Assembly (NCBI RefSeq): GCF_026213295.1
Contig: NC_079413.1
Location: 16,295,438-16,359,437 of the forward strand
Length of the DNA: 64,000 bases
Direction of reading: 5' to 3'
Source of the DNA: Gadus chalcogrammus
Lineage: Eukaryota; Chordata; Actinopteri; Gadiformes; Gadidae
Shown here: positions 11,057 through 21,604 of the stretch, piece after piece
Layout of the letters: each line of letters starts with the position of its first letter
How positions within the stretch are numbered: position 1 is the stretch's first letter
Notes under the pieces: generated by a model
Seen by the model: only the letters and a program-made list of their open reading frames with translations
The model's database searches: none
Told to the model about the DNA's origin: nothing
Made by a program: the position numbers and the translations under genes

Positions 11057-11698
11057 ATGAGAATGGACGATGAGAGACTGGTCGACGAGGTGGAAAAATA
11101 TGTCGAATTGTATGACCAATCAGGCGCGGCCCTCCCTACAGGCGGGTCAGGCGGCCGCCTAGAGCGCCATCTAGAGGGGGGGCGCAAAATCAAAAATGCG
11201 CGAAAAAAAAAAAAAAAATCACTTATTGGCCACACCTCACCGTTAAGAACACGCGCGCCCCCCCCCCCCCCCCCCCCCCCCCACACTTTTTTCAGTAACG
11301 AGTAATCTAACACCTCCATATCTACCCCTCACCACTGGATGTCGCCCTATTTCGTTTGTGAGAAACAATTATGAGAATGGACGATGAGAGACTGGTCGAC
11401 GAGGTGGAAAAATATGTCGAATTGTATGACCAATCAGGCGCGGCCCTCCCGCGTTACTATTTCCAAACCTCGTTACTGATTACTCAGTAACGAGTAATCT
11501 CCCCCCGTCAACAATCGCTTCACCCCCCCCCCCCCCCGTCAACAATCGCTTCATACACCCCCCTCGCCTAGAGCGCCAAATGTGCTGGGGCCGCCCCTGT
11601 GACCAATGTTCCCGTCATTACAAAGACAACTCCAAAAAGGACATTGCCTGGCGAGCCATAGCTCTGGAGATTGGATCTTCAGGTGAGAAATCAACAAT
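11057..11698 (+). pseudogene. MADF-type Harbinger accessory gene, first exon, split
   Basis: The frame opens at 11057 with MRMDDERLVDEVEKYVELYD and, after the hAT insertion at 11121-11599, continues with HYKDNSKKDIAWRAIALEIG at about 11610-11690. These are the first two conserved blocks of a MADF domain (a Myb/SANT-like DNA-binding fold). In PIF/Harbinger elements such a protein helps the nuclease enter the nucleus and bind the element ends. A GT splice donor (TCAGGTGAG) follows at about 11682. Partial copies of this exon recur at 11369-11435 and 11998-12062. It cannot be translated as it stands. Confidence 0.7.
11121..11599. mobile_element. hAT MITE inside the MADF exon, TSD TGACCAAT
   Basis: Ends are inverted copies of CAGGSGCGGCCC (CAGGCGCGGCCC on the left, GGGGCCGCCCCTG on the right). 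TGACCAAT lies on both sides, 11113-11120 and 11600-11607, an 8-bp hAT-type duplication. The MADF reading frame resumes after the right copy. Inside are long C runs and a copied block of the host exon. Confidence 0.8.
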
Positions 11699-12510
11699 GG
11701 TGGACTAAGTACCCAAACCATTAACCTAATGGGAAATAGACGAAATCAAGTCACATATAATCACACCATGTAGGTAGAAACCAGATTACTTGTAATATAT
11801 ATATTTTTATTTAAGGCAAGGCAACTTCATTCACATAGCACTTTTAATGCATGAAGCAGACTCAAAGTGCTTCACATAGAAACGCGCGCCCCCCCCCCCC
11901 CCCCCCCCCCCACTTTTTTCAGTAACGAGTAATCTAACACCTCCATATCTACCCCTCACCACTGGATGTCGCCCTATTTCGTTTGTGAGAAACAATTATG
12001 AGAATGGACGATGAGAGACTGGTCGACGAGGTGGAAAAATATGTCGAATTGTATGACCAATCAGGCGCGGCCCTCCCGCGTTACTATTTCCAAACCTCGT
12101 TACTGATTACTCAGTAACGAGTAATCTCCCCCCGTCAACAATCGCTTCACCCCCCCCCCCCCCGTCAACAATCGCTTCATACACCCCCCTCGCCTAGAGC
12201 GCCAAATGTGCTGGGGCCGCCCCTGTGACCAATGTTCCCGTCATTACAAAGACAACTCCAAAAAGGACATTGCCTGGCGAGCCATAGCTCTGGAGATTGG
12301 ATCTTCAGGTGAGAAATCAACAATGGTGGACTAAGTACCCAAACCATTAACCTAATGGGAAATAGACGAAATCAAGTCACATATAATCACACCATGTAGG
12401 TAGAAACCAGATTACTTGTAATATATATATTTTTATTTAAGGCAAGGCAACTTCATTCACATAGCACTTTTAATGCATGAAGCAGACTCAAAGTGCTTCA
12501 CATAGAAACA
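11252..12510 (+). repeat. Tandem duplication, two units of about 630 bp
   Basis: The block beginning CGCGCGCCCCCC at about 11253 repeats at about 11882 and runs to CTTCACATAGAAAC near 12508. The copies look the same apart from the length of the C run. The unit holds the copied exon block, the right part of the hAT MITE, the second MADF block and a LINE/SINE-type tail (AAGTGCTTCACATAG). Confidence 0.9.
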
Positions 12511-12832
12511 TTCTCATACAATAAAATAGATAAGTAAAAGAAAACACAGGCAAAGCTCAAAAATGCATTGTCATGTATTAACTGTCTCTCTGGTATCAGA
12601 TCATGTATTAACTGTCTCTCTGGATTTAAGGAAAAATAACATTAAGTGTCTCGAGCACTCAAATAAAATACACTGGCTACTGAATCCAGCACAGCAATAA
12701 CATCACTGTATTTATCCCGAGGGATAAAAAAAAAGTATATATATATATATATGCAAAAGACTATACCAGAGAGGGATAATAACTAGATTATAGGTCATCA
12801 TATAGGCTGCACCATATGGTTCTGCCATTGCA

Positions 12833-13020
12833 CACTTAGTGGCGAATTGAAATATTGGCGTGCCTCTCAGGATCTGCACGGAGCTCCTGGACCAGATTGT
12901 GGCATACCCCCTGTTCTTGTCTTTGTTCATTGATGGGGTGCATCCAAACCCTTCGTCTTCTCCTTGCAAAGCGCAGGAGAAGAAGGGCAGCCCCCCTCTG
13001 TCTGGCAACAGTTATTTATT
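12833..13020 (-). pseudogene. HARBI1-type nuclease N-terminal relic
   Basis: Read on the minus strand one frame gives RFARRRRRVWMHPINEQRQ followed by HNLVQELRADPERH. The phrases WxHPIN and LVxELRxDxERH are the N-terminal signature of the HARBI1-like DDE nuclease of PIF/Harbinger elements. Only this first block is seen, and a stop follows directly; the catalytic DDE part is gone. It faces the MADF gene head-on inside the same element, the normal two-gene arrangement of Harbinger. A competing frame on the same strand is longer but has no match. Confidence 0.65.
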
Positions 13021-13133
13021 CTGTTGAAATAAAAAAACCTCAATAAAATGTAAAAGAGCTTGCTCAATTAAAATGGATAACTACTGGCTGCATACATGTA
13101 AATGTGTGGCTATGTTAAGGCTATATAGATGGA

Positions 13134-13267
<134 letters not shown>

Positions 13268-13796
13268 CTGTATTGGTCCCAATGGGGATCAATAAAGCCA
13301 TCCAGGAGCTTAATACAATAAATACACACAATAACAATTGGCCTTAAAAGGTGACTGCACTATATACTAAAAAGGCTTAATAGAAGGTCCTGCAGTTATT
13401 GAGATTGTTGATGCAGTAGATGAATAATGGCAAAATATAAAATAAATAAGAAATGACAGTAAATAAAACGATAAAGTGCCCTACAAACTAAGTTGATCTG
13501 ATGCTTGAAAACATACTTTCACTTCGCAGATTATACATTTTTCAAATTATTCAGCCAAAAAGATGGAAAATAAATAAACTAGGCTACAATAGGCTACTCA
13601 CCCATTGCGTTTCGTCTCTTTGCTGCGGTTGATTGACAGGTGACTTCCTGATTTCATACTGCAGCGCGGCCGTCGCGCCGCCTCCTGTTGGTGCTAGGGG
13701 CGTGCTTTTGACGCGCGTAAAATGCGCGCCGCGCCGCTGCGGCGCCGGTGTGCTTTAGTATATATATATATAATATAGAAAGTCGTGTGTGTATAG

Positions 13797-15412
13797 GGGC
13801 ATAGGCAGTATAGGCAAATGCTAGGGGCGCCGTCATCCGCGGGGGGCGCCGAAAACGGGGGGAGAAAAAAATAAATAATAATAATAATAAAAAAATAAAA
13901 AAATTATATCTATATATATATAAATACTACTTTTTTTTTTTACCAGTGCCATTACTACTATTATTTCGAAATATTATTTAAGCCCACAGCAACATAAAGT
14001 CATAGCAAAGACTATTAAATAATGGAGAAGCCTTTTTTCTGGGTGCCTGCCTGGCTGTACCTGCCCTCTTTGAGGGGGGCGGGGTCAAGAGGCCAGCTGC
14101 CTGAATCTGACCGGACCGTAACCCTGAGACGAAGAAAAAGATTAATGACACTGTATCGGAATTATGTCCAAAAGACTGAAGCCGTCCGGCGCCCAAGGAA
14201 GGAAAAGAAGGAAAGAAGAGGAGGCACGTGAAAAAGATAGAGGTACAGTAATGTCAATGTGATGAAGTGCATGAAATTAATAGTTTAATGCATCGTAGTT
14301 ACCGTTGTTGGAGCAGAGTGATAGCTTGCTAGCTTACTTCGGACGATAGCAACATTGTTTAATAATCAATAAATAGCTGAGTCGACGTGTGTTAATGTTA
14401 CTCCACCTTAAATTCATTAGGGACGTTTGGAAACTTAACGTTAGGCCTGTTCAGGTGTTATTTTACAGGTGTCTTTCCTGCTTGTATGTCAGTTAAAATG
14501 CTTTTAGTTGTCCATCCACGAAGTTTACATCAGTCTTAAAGTGCAGTTAAAGTGTATTACTGTTAATATTTCATACCTTAGCTTTCACATATCATCCATA
14601 GGCTATATATACATATATATTAATTTCACTGCACTTTACTGGTTTTTGCACTGTGGTTAGACTGAATTGCATTGCAATGACAATAAAGTTGAATGAATAT
14701 CATCACATTTTCATTATTAGTCTATATTAGTCTCATGTAGAGCACACCAAGCATGTTTTTTTAATTAAAATGTAACATGCAGTTGTCACATATACTTCTC
14801 TTCTCTCTTCAGATGCACTTTTAAAATATTTCAGTACCACCCCCAGTGACACAGCATCAGGTGCTGCTGTCCCGTCTACCTCTGCACAGCCCTGATACAT
14901 TATTGTATTTTTTATTTATTTTTATTTTTACACTTCAGTTGAGTGCTTAATCTCTGGTTAGAACCAAACTAGATAAACCATACTACATTTAATTGTATTT
15001 ACAATCATTTGAATCTGAACTCTATCTATTAGTTTGCTTATGAATGCCTTTAGTAAACATCACGCATTTCTTGCCAGTATTTTGTGCATACCTTATTGTC
15101 TGAGTGATTCATTGTCACTTGTTTTGCACGACTTTTTTTTTTACTGCAAAGTGTTTAATTATTAAAAGTTCTAACGTCTGCAGTATTTTGTGCATACCAT
15201 ATTGTATTTATGATTCATTGCTTGTTACTTGGTTTGTAATACGTTTCGTGTGTTTAATTTTCTATCTAAAATCAAGGAGTCTCAAAGACAAAGCTTTGTA
15301 GCTTCTCTGAGTTTATGAACATTGGTAGTCAAATTTACCCTGCGATCCAAAGGATAGGGGGCTCCAGGAAAAATCTCGCCTAGGGCGCCAAATTGGTCAG
15401 GGCCGGCCCTGA
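13797..15412 (+). mobile_element. hAT element relic (ZMYM1/DUF4371 type), left end lost
   Basis: The right end is CAGGGCCGGCCCTGA-like, preceded by CTAGGGCGCC; the left part has GCATAGGCAGTATAGGC then CTAGGGGCGCC, so GGCGCC-rich subterminal motifs face each other. Comparison with the intact MITE-A copies at 23325 and 24040 shows exactly where foreign DNA begins and ends, but there is no 8-bp duplication and the outermost left bases are missing. It carries two transposase exons and an L2-type tail (ATGACAATAAAGTTGAAT, near 14677). Confidence 0.75.
14164..14895 (+). pseudogene. hAT transposase first two exons
   Basis: Exon 1 (14164-14242) starts MSKRLKPSGAQGRKRRKEEE and ends at a GT donor (AGAG/GTACAG). 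Exon 2 (14813-14895) begins after a pyrimidine tract and AG and continues in phase with ALLKYFSTTPSD, then meets a stop. A basic SGAQGRKKRKEEE start followed by LLKYF is the usual beginning of fish ZMYM1-like hAT transposases, before the TTF zinc finger and catalytic core. Neither of those is present, so it is an internally deleted, non-autonomous copy. The exon joint is inferred from splice consensus and phase. Confidence 0.7.
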
Positions 15413-15771
15413 GCTTATACACATGACAGGACACGCATATCTTTTCAATTTTTACTCATTCAGAATATTTACATACTATTTGAAAATGAAAGAGGCTGGG
15501 GTTTTGTTTTGTATCATTTGTTTATATTGTTCAGTAGTATATGCCTAAATTAGGCCGTAGCACAGTTAACGGACGAGCAGAGGTGGTGACGCAACCCAGT
15601 CGCCAAGATAAAAAAACGTCAGTGGTGTACGTTTCCATGAACACTGGATACGTAGCATTTCAACGTAAAAAATAGCGTGTTATACCTACGGTATCCACGT
15701 GTGCCGCTGTGGAGGCGGGTTTCGGGGTTTGGGTTTCACGGCTTTCGCGGCAAATTGTGGACACGATTGTT

Positions 15772-15932
15772 TAGGGGGGGGGGGGGGAGACTGTTGTTGA
15801 CCGGGGAGAGGGGGGGGGGGGGAGACACGTTTGTTGAGGGGGGACGACGACACACGATTGTTGGGGGTGGGGGGGGGGGGGGGGACATGTTTGTTGAGGG
15901 GGGGGGAGACACGTTTGTAGGGGGGGGGCACG
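15772..15932. repeat. G-run minisatellite, potential G-quadruplex
   Basis: At least seven runs of 6 to 16 Gs separated by ACACGTTTGTTGA-type spacers. The complementary C-run array lies at 22432-22557 in the other arm. Confidence 0.9.
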
Positions 15933-16214
15933 CTCGACAACGAGAGTTGGTTTTTATTGAACGCTCGACAACGAGAGTTGGTTTTTATTGAACGAGACTT
16001 CAACACGGAACAGCTGCGCGAAACGATGGTCACGTCACTCTCGGTGACGGTGTCGACAATAATGAACACACGAACAATGTTAATAGAACAACACACAACC
16101 ACATAACATCCCGAACCCATTAACCTCACTTAATCCTAACAACAAAACAAGTTAACCAAAGCCCCATTTGTCAACTGAGAACCCCAATTCCCAGAATCCC
16201 CCGCGGCTACGGAA

Positions 16215-16505
16215 CACTGCGTAGCTTATATTAATCTTTATTATCTGAATGGGAAATGCAATATTTTAGGACAGATACACCATTAAACGCGTTTCTAATG
16301 ACATTTCTAGCGAGAAATGTACATTTTCCTTACATAATCTTCAGTCAGTGAATGTGTATGATCTTTATTAATCTTTATTATCTGAATGGGAAATGCAATA
16401 TTTCAGGACCGATTCACCGTTAAACGTGTTTCTAATAACATTTCTAGCGAGAAATATACTTTTTAATTGCATAATCTTCAGTCAGTGATTGTGTCTGATC
16501 TTTAG
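16215..16505. repeat. Two tandem units of about 135 bp
   Basis: Units start TAATCTTTATTATCTGAATG (about 16231 and 16369) and end ATCTTCAGTCAGTGA...GATC. They differ at scattered bases. The mirror pair is at about 21850-22135 in the right arm. Confidence 0.88.
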
Positions 16506-16763
16506 TTTTATAGTTATTAGGAGTTGATCGGCTCGCTCGCATGTTTCAACGACGTCAGGTTGCTTTCGCTAAACTAGCAGCTCACGTGCTTCCTGCGTTT
16601 GTGTTATTAAACTGTTACTTTATGTAACTTTAATGATATCATCTTGTTAGAAACACGTATATCTGAGAGCCAACCCAGTCGCCAAAATCATGCCTACGTT
16701 GACAGTGTACGTTTCGTGAACACTGGATTACGTCGCATTTCAACATAAAATAGCGTGTTATAC

Positions 16764-16846
16764 ACACACACACACACGCACGCACATGCACATGCACAGA
16801 CACACACACACAAGCACACACACGCACGCACAGACACACAGACACA

Positions 16847-16893
<47 letters not shown>
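16764..16893. repeat. (CA)n microsatellite in foldback arm
   Basis: CA-rich run; it resumes at 18257-18297 on the other side of MITE-B, showing that MITE-B inserted into the microsatellite. Confidence 0.95.
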
Positions 16894-16896
<3 letters not shown>

Positions 16897-18256
16897 GGCT
16901 GGGCGATATATCGATATTTAAATTATATCGATATTTTTTCAAACGCGATATGAAACGAGACCATATCGTCAATATCGATATAATTTAATTTGCGTTGAAA
17001 TTACAGCACATTTGTTCCAAATAACACCAGTTTCGAACGGCGCCTGCCGCCTGCTATTTCGTAACTCATGTCTCTCCCGCTCTGCCTCCGGCTCACACAC
17101 AGTCTCTGCCTGCTCCCCCCCCCCCCCCCCCCCCCCCTCCACTGACTCACGTCACTTTTTGAAACATGAGCCGTGTTCGAAATCGTTCACTATTCATTGG
17201 GTATTTTAAGTGCACTATATTGTGCATGAAATTAACCACTGAGAATTCGAACACCACTACAAAATCGCGAGCACCCTATATAGTGCGCTATATCTGTCAT
17301 AGGGAACGATTTCGAACACAGCTATGGTGTCCGCCTGCGCATGCAGCTCCGAGGAGCTTGTTTGCAAGCGAAAGACCAAGTATGGAAATGGTTTGGATAT
17401 AAGTTAATTTGTGGAGTGTGCTTAAAAACGGTCCCAACCAAAGGGTTGCAATTCTGTCCATAATATTCCGGAGGTGCACACAGCTTTTGGCCGTGACATT
17501 ATATATTATAATGTACGGAGGCTCAATCGAGCTGATTTGGAATGTCTTGGTCTGTCACAAAGCATCTAAACTCCTCCCCTTACTCTGCCTGGCCCGCCCA
17601 GAGACGTTGGCCCGCCAATGTGACACGACCGTGCGAGCGCCACATGTGTGTGTGAACACACACACTGTAACGCAAGTGTTTCTTGTCGGTTCTTTGACGT
17701 CTCTTGTATTTCCTCAACGAGACTGTATTGGTGGTTATCTGAGCCATGTTTGAGAAGGAATTGGGGGAAAGGAACTTTGGCTTTGACTCGCTGAAGTACA
17801 TGAACTGCGACATGCCTCCCGTGGGTTCTAGAATATTTACAGAACACGGCTAAAGGCTATGTGGTACCGTGGCTGCACGGCAGAATTTCGGGAACGTCTT
17901 TGAATACTGTGTTAGTTGCCCACTAATGCCTATATTAAAGAATACATAAAATAGCATGTCATGTCCGCCCCCCCCCACGCAGTCGTTACGGTTCGTAATA
18001 TTTTGGAAGCGCACAAAGCTTTTGGCCGTGATGTTATATATTATAATGTTCTCTAATACGAGGCGGAGGCAGTGTCTAGTCCACGGTTTATTTAACCATC
18101 AAACAATTCAATTCCGAACGGTAGAAATAGTAATATCAAATCTGCGCACGGAGCGCGCCCCCCCCCCCCCTTCGACAAATATCGATATTTATCTTATATC
18201 GATATTCTGCTTGAAGATATCGAGATATGACTTTTGGTCCATATCGCCCAGCCCTA
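16894..18256. mobile_element. MITE-B copy 1, TIR TAGGGCTGGGCGATAT
   Basis: Ends are inverted copies of TAGGGCTGGGCGATAT (right end ATATCGCCCAGCCCTA), with ATATCGATA-rich subterminal sequence on both sides. ACACACAC lies at both ends, compatible with an 8-bp duplication in a CA run. The interior includes a long C run and a smaller nested MITE. Open frames inside have no recognised domain. A second, nearly identical copy is at 38044-39405. Confidence 0.85.
17170..17325. mobile_element. Small MITE nested in MITE-B
   Basis: CGTGTTCGAAATCGTTC at about 17172 faces an inverted GAACGATTTCGAACACAG at about 17304-17321. About 150 bp, AT-rich inside. The same nested copy is present in MITE-B copy 2 (about 38320-38471), so this insertion is older than the duplication of MITE-B. 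Confidence 0.75.
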
Positions 18257-18287
<31 letters not shown>

Positions 18288-18540
18288 CGCACACAGTGCA
18301 TTTCGCAACAAAAAAATATTCCCTCAAATATTATTACTTTCAAAACGTTGGCCAAAATGGCCAATAATATCTTTTTTTTTTGGGATGCTTCTAGGACATT
18401 TTGGGTGGATTTTGAACGGTATGTGGGGGGCACGTTTTTTGCAGGACCTGGCAACCCTGCGCTGTTGCCCGAGATTTGGTTCCACCCCGGCGTGGTGCCG
18501 TCTCCTTTTGACCTTTTGACCCCAGACTTCTGGGGGAATA

Positions 18541-19166
18541 GCTGAATCAATTCATTAGTCAATCAGAAGCATGTAAATATCTTTCCGGTGGCGTTAGAGG
18601 ACAAACAAGGTGTCCTTCAACATCTACGCTTCCAGGCGATTGCATCGGTGCTACACATGAGCATATTCGAACATGTTTAATGGTAGTAATTAGCTGTCGA
18701 AATTGGAGGCCTTAATCAATACTGAGCAGCTATTGATTTGCTTCCCGATAAAGATTTGTCACAAATGACATGTTATTTAGCATCTACACGTTGAGCTGAG
18801 TCCAATGACACCAAGAACGACACTCTAGCTAATGGTAACATGTATTTTACATGGTACACCTAGGTCTAGGACATGATCTCGGTGTAGCAAGAGGCCGAGC
18901 TTGATCTCATTGGACTCAGTTTAACGTGTAGATGCTAATTAACATGTAATTTGTCAAAAATCTCCATCGGGAAGCAAATCTATAGCTGGTCATTATTGAT
19001 AAAGGCCTCCAAAATCGACAGCTAATTACTACCCCGAAACATATTCAAATATGATCATGTGTGGCACTGTTGCAATCGTCTCGAAACGTAGATGTCAAAG
19101 GACACCTTGTTTGCTCTGTTGCACCACCGGGAAGATATTTTCATACTTCTAATGGATTGATTCATA
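18541..19166. repeat. Inner inverted repeat within the left arm
   Basis: About 280-bp half-arms meeting near 18857: TGAATCAATTCATTAG at the left faces ATGGATTGATTCAT at the right, and CTGAGTCCAATGA faces TCATTGGACTCAG near the middle. The halves are clearly diverged from each other, more than the two main arms are. The mirror copy is at about 20575-21200. Confidence 0.82.
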
Positions 19167-20574
19167 TTTTAAGGTTCTCGGAGTGAGACTTTAAGTGGCT
19201 GCAGCAGAAGTGTTGAGACGAAAGATGATATCAAGAGATTTATAGAATATTCCCATTCACATTATGATTCTTCGTCGTAACATCCGACCAAACATCCTTT
19301 ACATTCACAGAGCGAAGATTATGAAAGTCCAGGCTCAGCAAGTGCTCCATCTCGTTGCACCTGCACCCAGCGGCTCGCTTGCAAGATTTTGGCCTGAAGT
19401 TCTTCCCAGACCTATACCCTAACAGTCCAATATGCATATCTGAGAATCAGGCCTCTCTTCAATAATGACAAAAAGTTATGAGAGAAACACACATTAACTT
19501 TTTGTTATCTCATAAGCGGCGTGGTGCCGGCTCCTTTTGACCTTTTGACCCCCGACTTCAAAAACGTGGCCACAGGCCAGCTGTGTCTACACACCTTTAG
19601 CCACAAATGTACACCTCCATCCCACAAAAAATGGGGACTAGAAACTAACCTCTGTCTTGTGTACATTTACTGTACTGTTGGAGGTCACGCCCCTTTGCCG
19701 ACCTTTTCGAGATAGCTAGGGATGCTAAAATGTTTACACACATTTCCCGGGGCCCCGTGTACGACATATCCGAGATTTGGAGTTCTAGCCCTTAGAGAAA
19801 AAAAGTTTTCCCAAATGGAGTGTCATTTGGACAAAGCCCCTCAGAAGTGTAGCCTGCAAGACCTAATGGTTCAGAATGTGGTGGAAAAACAGTTTTTGAG
19901 ATAGGAAGGTCCTACCGCCCTGAAATGACAGTCCATTTGGGAAAACTTTTTTTCTCTAGAACTACAAATCTTGCATATGTCGTTCTCGGGGCCCCGGGAA
20001 ATGTGTGTCAACATTTTAGCATCCCTAGCTATCTCGAAAAGGCTGGAAAAGGGGCGTGACCTCCAACAGTACAGTCAATGTACATAAGACAGAGGTTAGT
20101 TTCTAGGCCCCATTTTTTGCAGGATGGAGGTGTACATTTGTGGCTTAATGTGTGTAGACACCGCTGGCCTGTGGCCACGTCTTTGAAGTCTGGGGTCAAA
20201 AGGTCAAAAGGAGCCGGCACCACGCCGCTTATGAGATAACAAAAAGTGAATCTGTATTTCTCTCATTACATTTTGTCATTATTGAAGAGAGGCCTGATTC
20301 TCAGATATGCATATTGGACTGTTAGGGTATAGGTCTGGGAAGAACTTCAGGCCAAAATCTTGCAAGCGAGCCGCTGGGTGCAGGTGCAACGAGATGGAGC
20401 ACTTGCTGAGCCTGGACTTTCATAATCTTCGCTCTGTGAATGTAAAGGATGTTTGGTCGGATGTTACGACGAAGAATCATAATGTGAATGGGAATATTCT
20501 ATAAATCTCTTGATATCATCTTTCGTCTCAACACTTCTGCTGCAGCCACTTAAAGTCTCACTCCGAGAACCTTA

Positions 20575-21200
20575 AAATATGAATCAATCCATTAGAAGTA
20601 TGAAAATATCTTCCCGGTGGTGCAACAGAGCAAACAAGGTGTCCTTTGACATCTACGTTTCGAGACGATTGCAACAGTGCCACACATGATCATATTTGAA
20701 TATGTTTCGGGGTAGTAATTAGCTGTCGATTTTGGAGGCCTTTATCAATAATGACCAGCTATAGATTTGCTTCCCGATGGAGATTTTTGACAAATTACAT
20801 GTTAATTAGCATCTACACGTTAAGCTGAGTCCAATGAGATCAAGCTCGGCCTCTTGCTACACCGAGATCATGTCCTAGACCTAGGTGTACCATGTAAAAT
20901 ACATGTTACCATTAGCTAGAGTGTCGTTCTTGGTGTCATTGGACTCAGCTCAACGTGTAGATGCTAAATAACATGTCATTTGTGACAAATCTTGATCGGG
21001 AAGCAAATCAATAGCTGCTCAGTATTGATTAAGGCCTCCAATTTCGACAGCTAATTACTACCATTAAACATGTTTGAATATGCTCATGTGTGGCACCGTT
21101 GCAATCGCCTGGAAGTGTAGATGTTGAAGGACACCTTGTTCGTCCTCTAACACCACCGGAAAGATATTTACATGCTTCTGATTGACTAATGAATTGATTC
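20575..21200. repeat. Inner inverted repeat within the right arm
   Basis: Inverted copy of 18541-19166 with the same internal palindromic organisation, centred near 20885. Confidence 0.82.
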
Positions 21201-21465
21201 AGCTATTCCCCCAGAAGTCTGGGGTCAAAAGGTCAAAAGGAGACGGCACCACGCCGGGGTGGAACCAGATCTCGGGCAACAGCGCAGGGTTGCCAGGTCC
21301 TGCAAAAAACGTGCCCCCCACATACCGTTCAAAATCCACCCAAAATGTCCTAGAAGCATCCCAAAAAAAAAAGATATTATTGGCCATTTTGGCCAACGTT
21401 TTGAAAGTAATAATATTTGAGGGAATATTTTTTTGTTGTTTTAGCAGCGAAATGCACCGTGTGCG

Positions 21466-21469
<4 letters not shown>

Positions 21470-21523
<54 letters not shown>

Positions 21524-21604
21524 TGTGTCTGTGTGTCTGTGCGTGCGTGTGTGTGCTTGTGTGTGTGTGTCTGTGCATGTGCGTGCGTGTGTGTGTGTGT
21601 GTAT
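21470..21604. repeat. (GT)n microsatellite, right arm
   Basis: Uninterrupted counterpart of the split (CA)n run in the left arm; proves the arm state before MITE-B arrived. Confidence 0.95.

Larger units (their letters stand above)
13759..15591 (-). mobile_element. MITE-A, right part, split by a hAT relic
   Basis: Two blocks, 13759-13796 and 15413-15591, are contiguous in the uninterrupted copies at 23152-23400 and 23870-24080 (read inverted). They form one half of a family-A MITE whose other half is at 22732-22876. The hAT relic at 13797-15412 and the foldback at 15592-22731 lie in between. Confidence 0.85.
15592..19830 (+). repeat. Left arm of the foldback
   Basis: Order outwards to inwards: terminal motif, G-run array, two 135-bp tandem repeats, a second internal copy of the terminal motif at 16672, a (CA)n run split by MITE-B, an inner inverted repeat (18541-19166) and a loop-proximal part. 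GGCGTGGTGCCG plus CTCCTTTTGACCTTTTGACC occurs twice (about 18489 and 19519). Confidence 0.85.

Noticed and set aside
13797..15412. 8-bp duplication for the hAT relic
   Set aside because: Compared with the intact sites at 23,325 and 24,040 the flanks join without any duplicated 8 bp, and the left terminus is missing.
19240..20504. 65-codon frame present in both foldback arms
   Set aside because: It appears twice only because the arms are inverted copies; no domain is recognisable. Kept as a note, not called as a gene.
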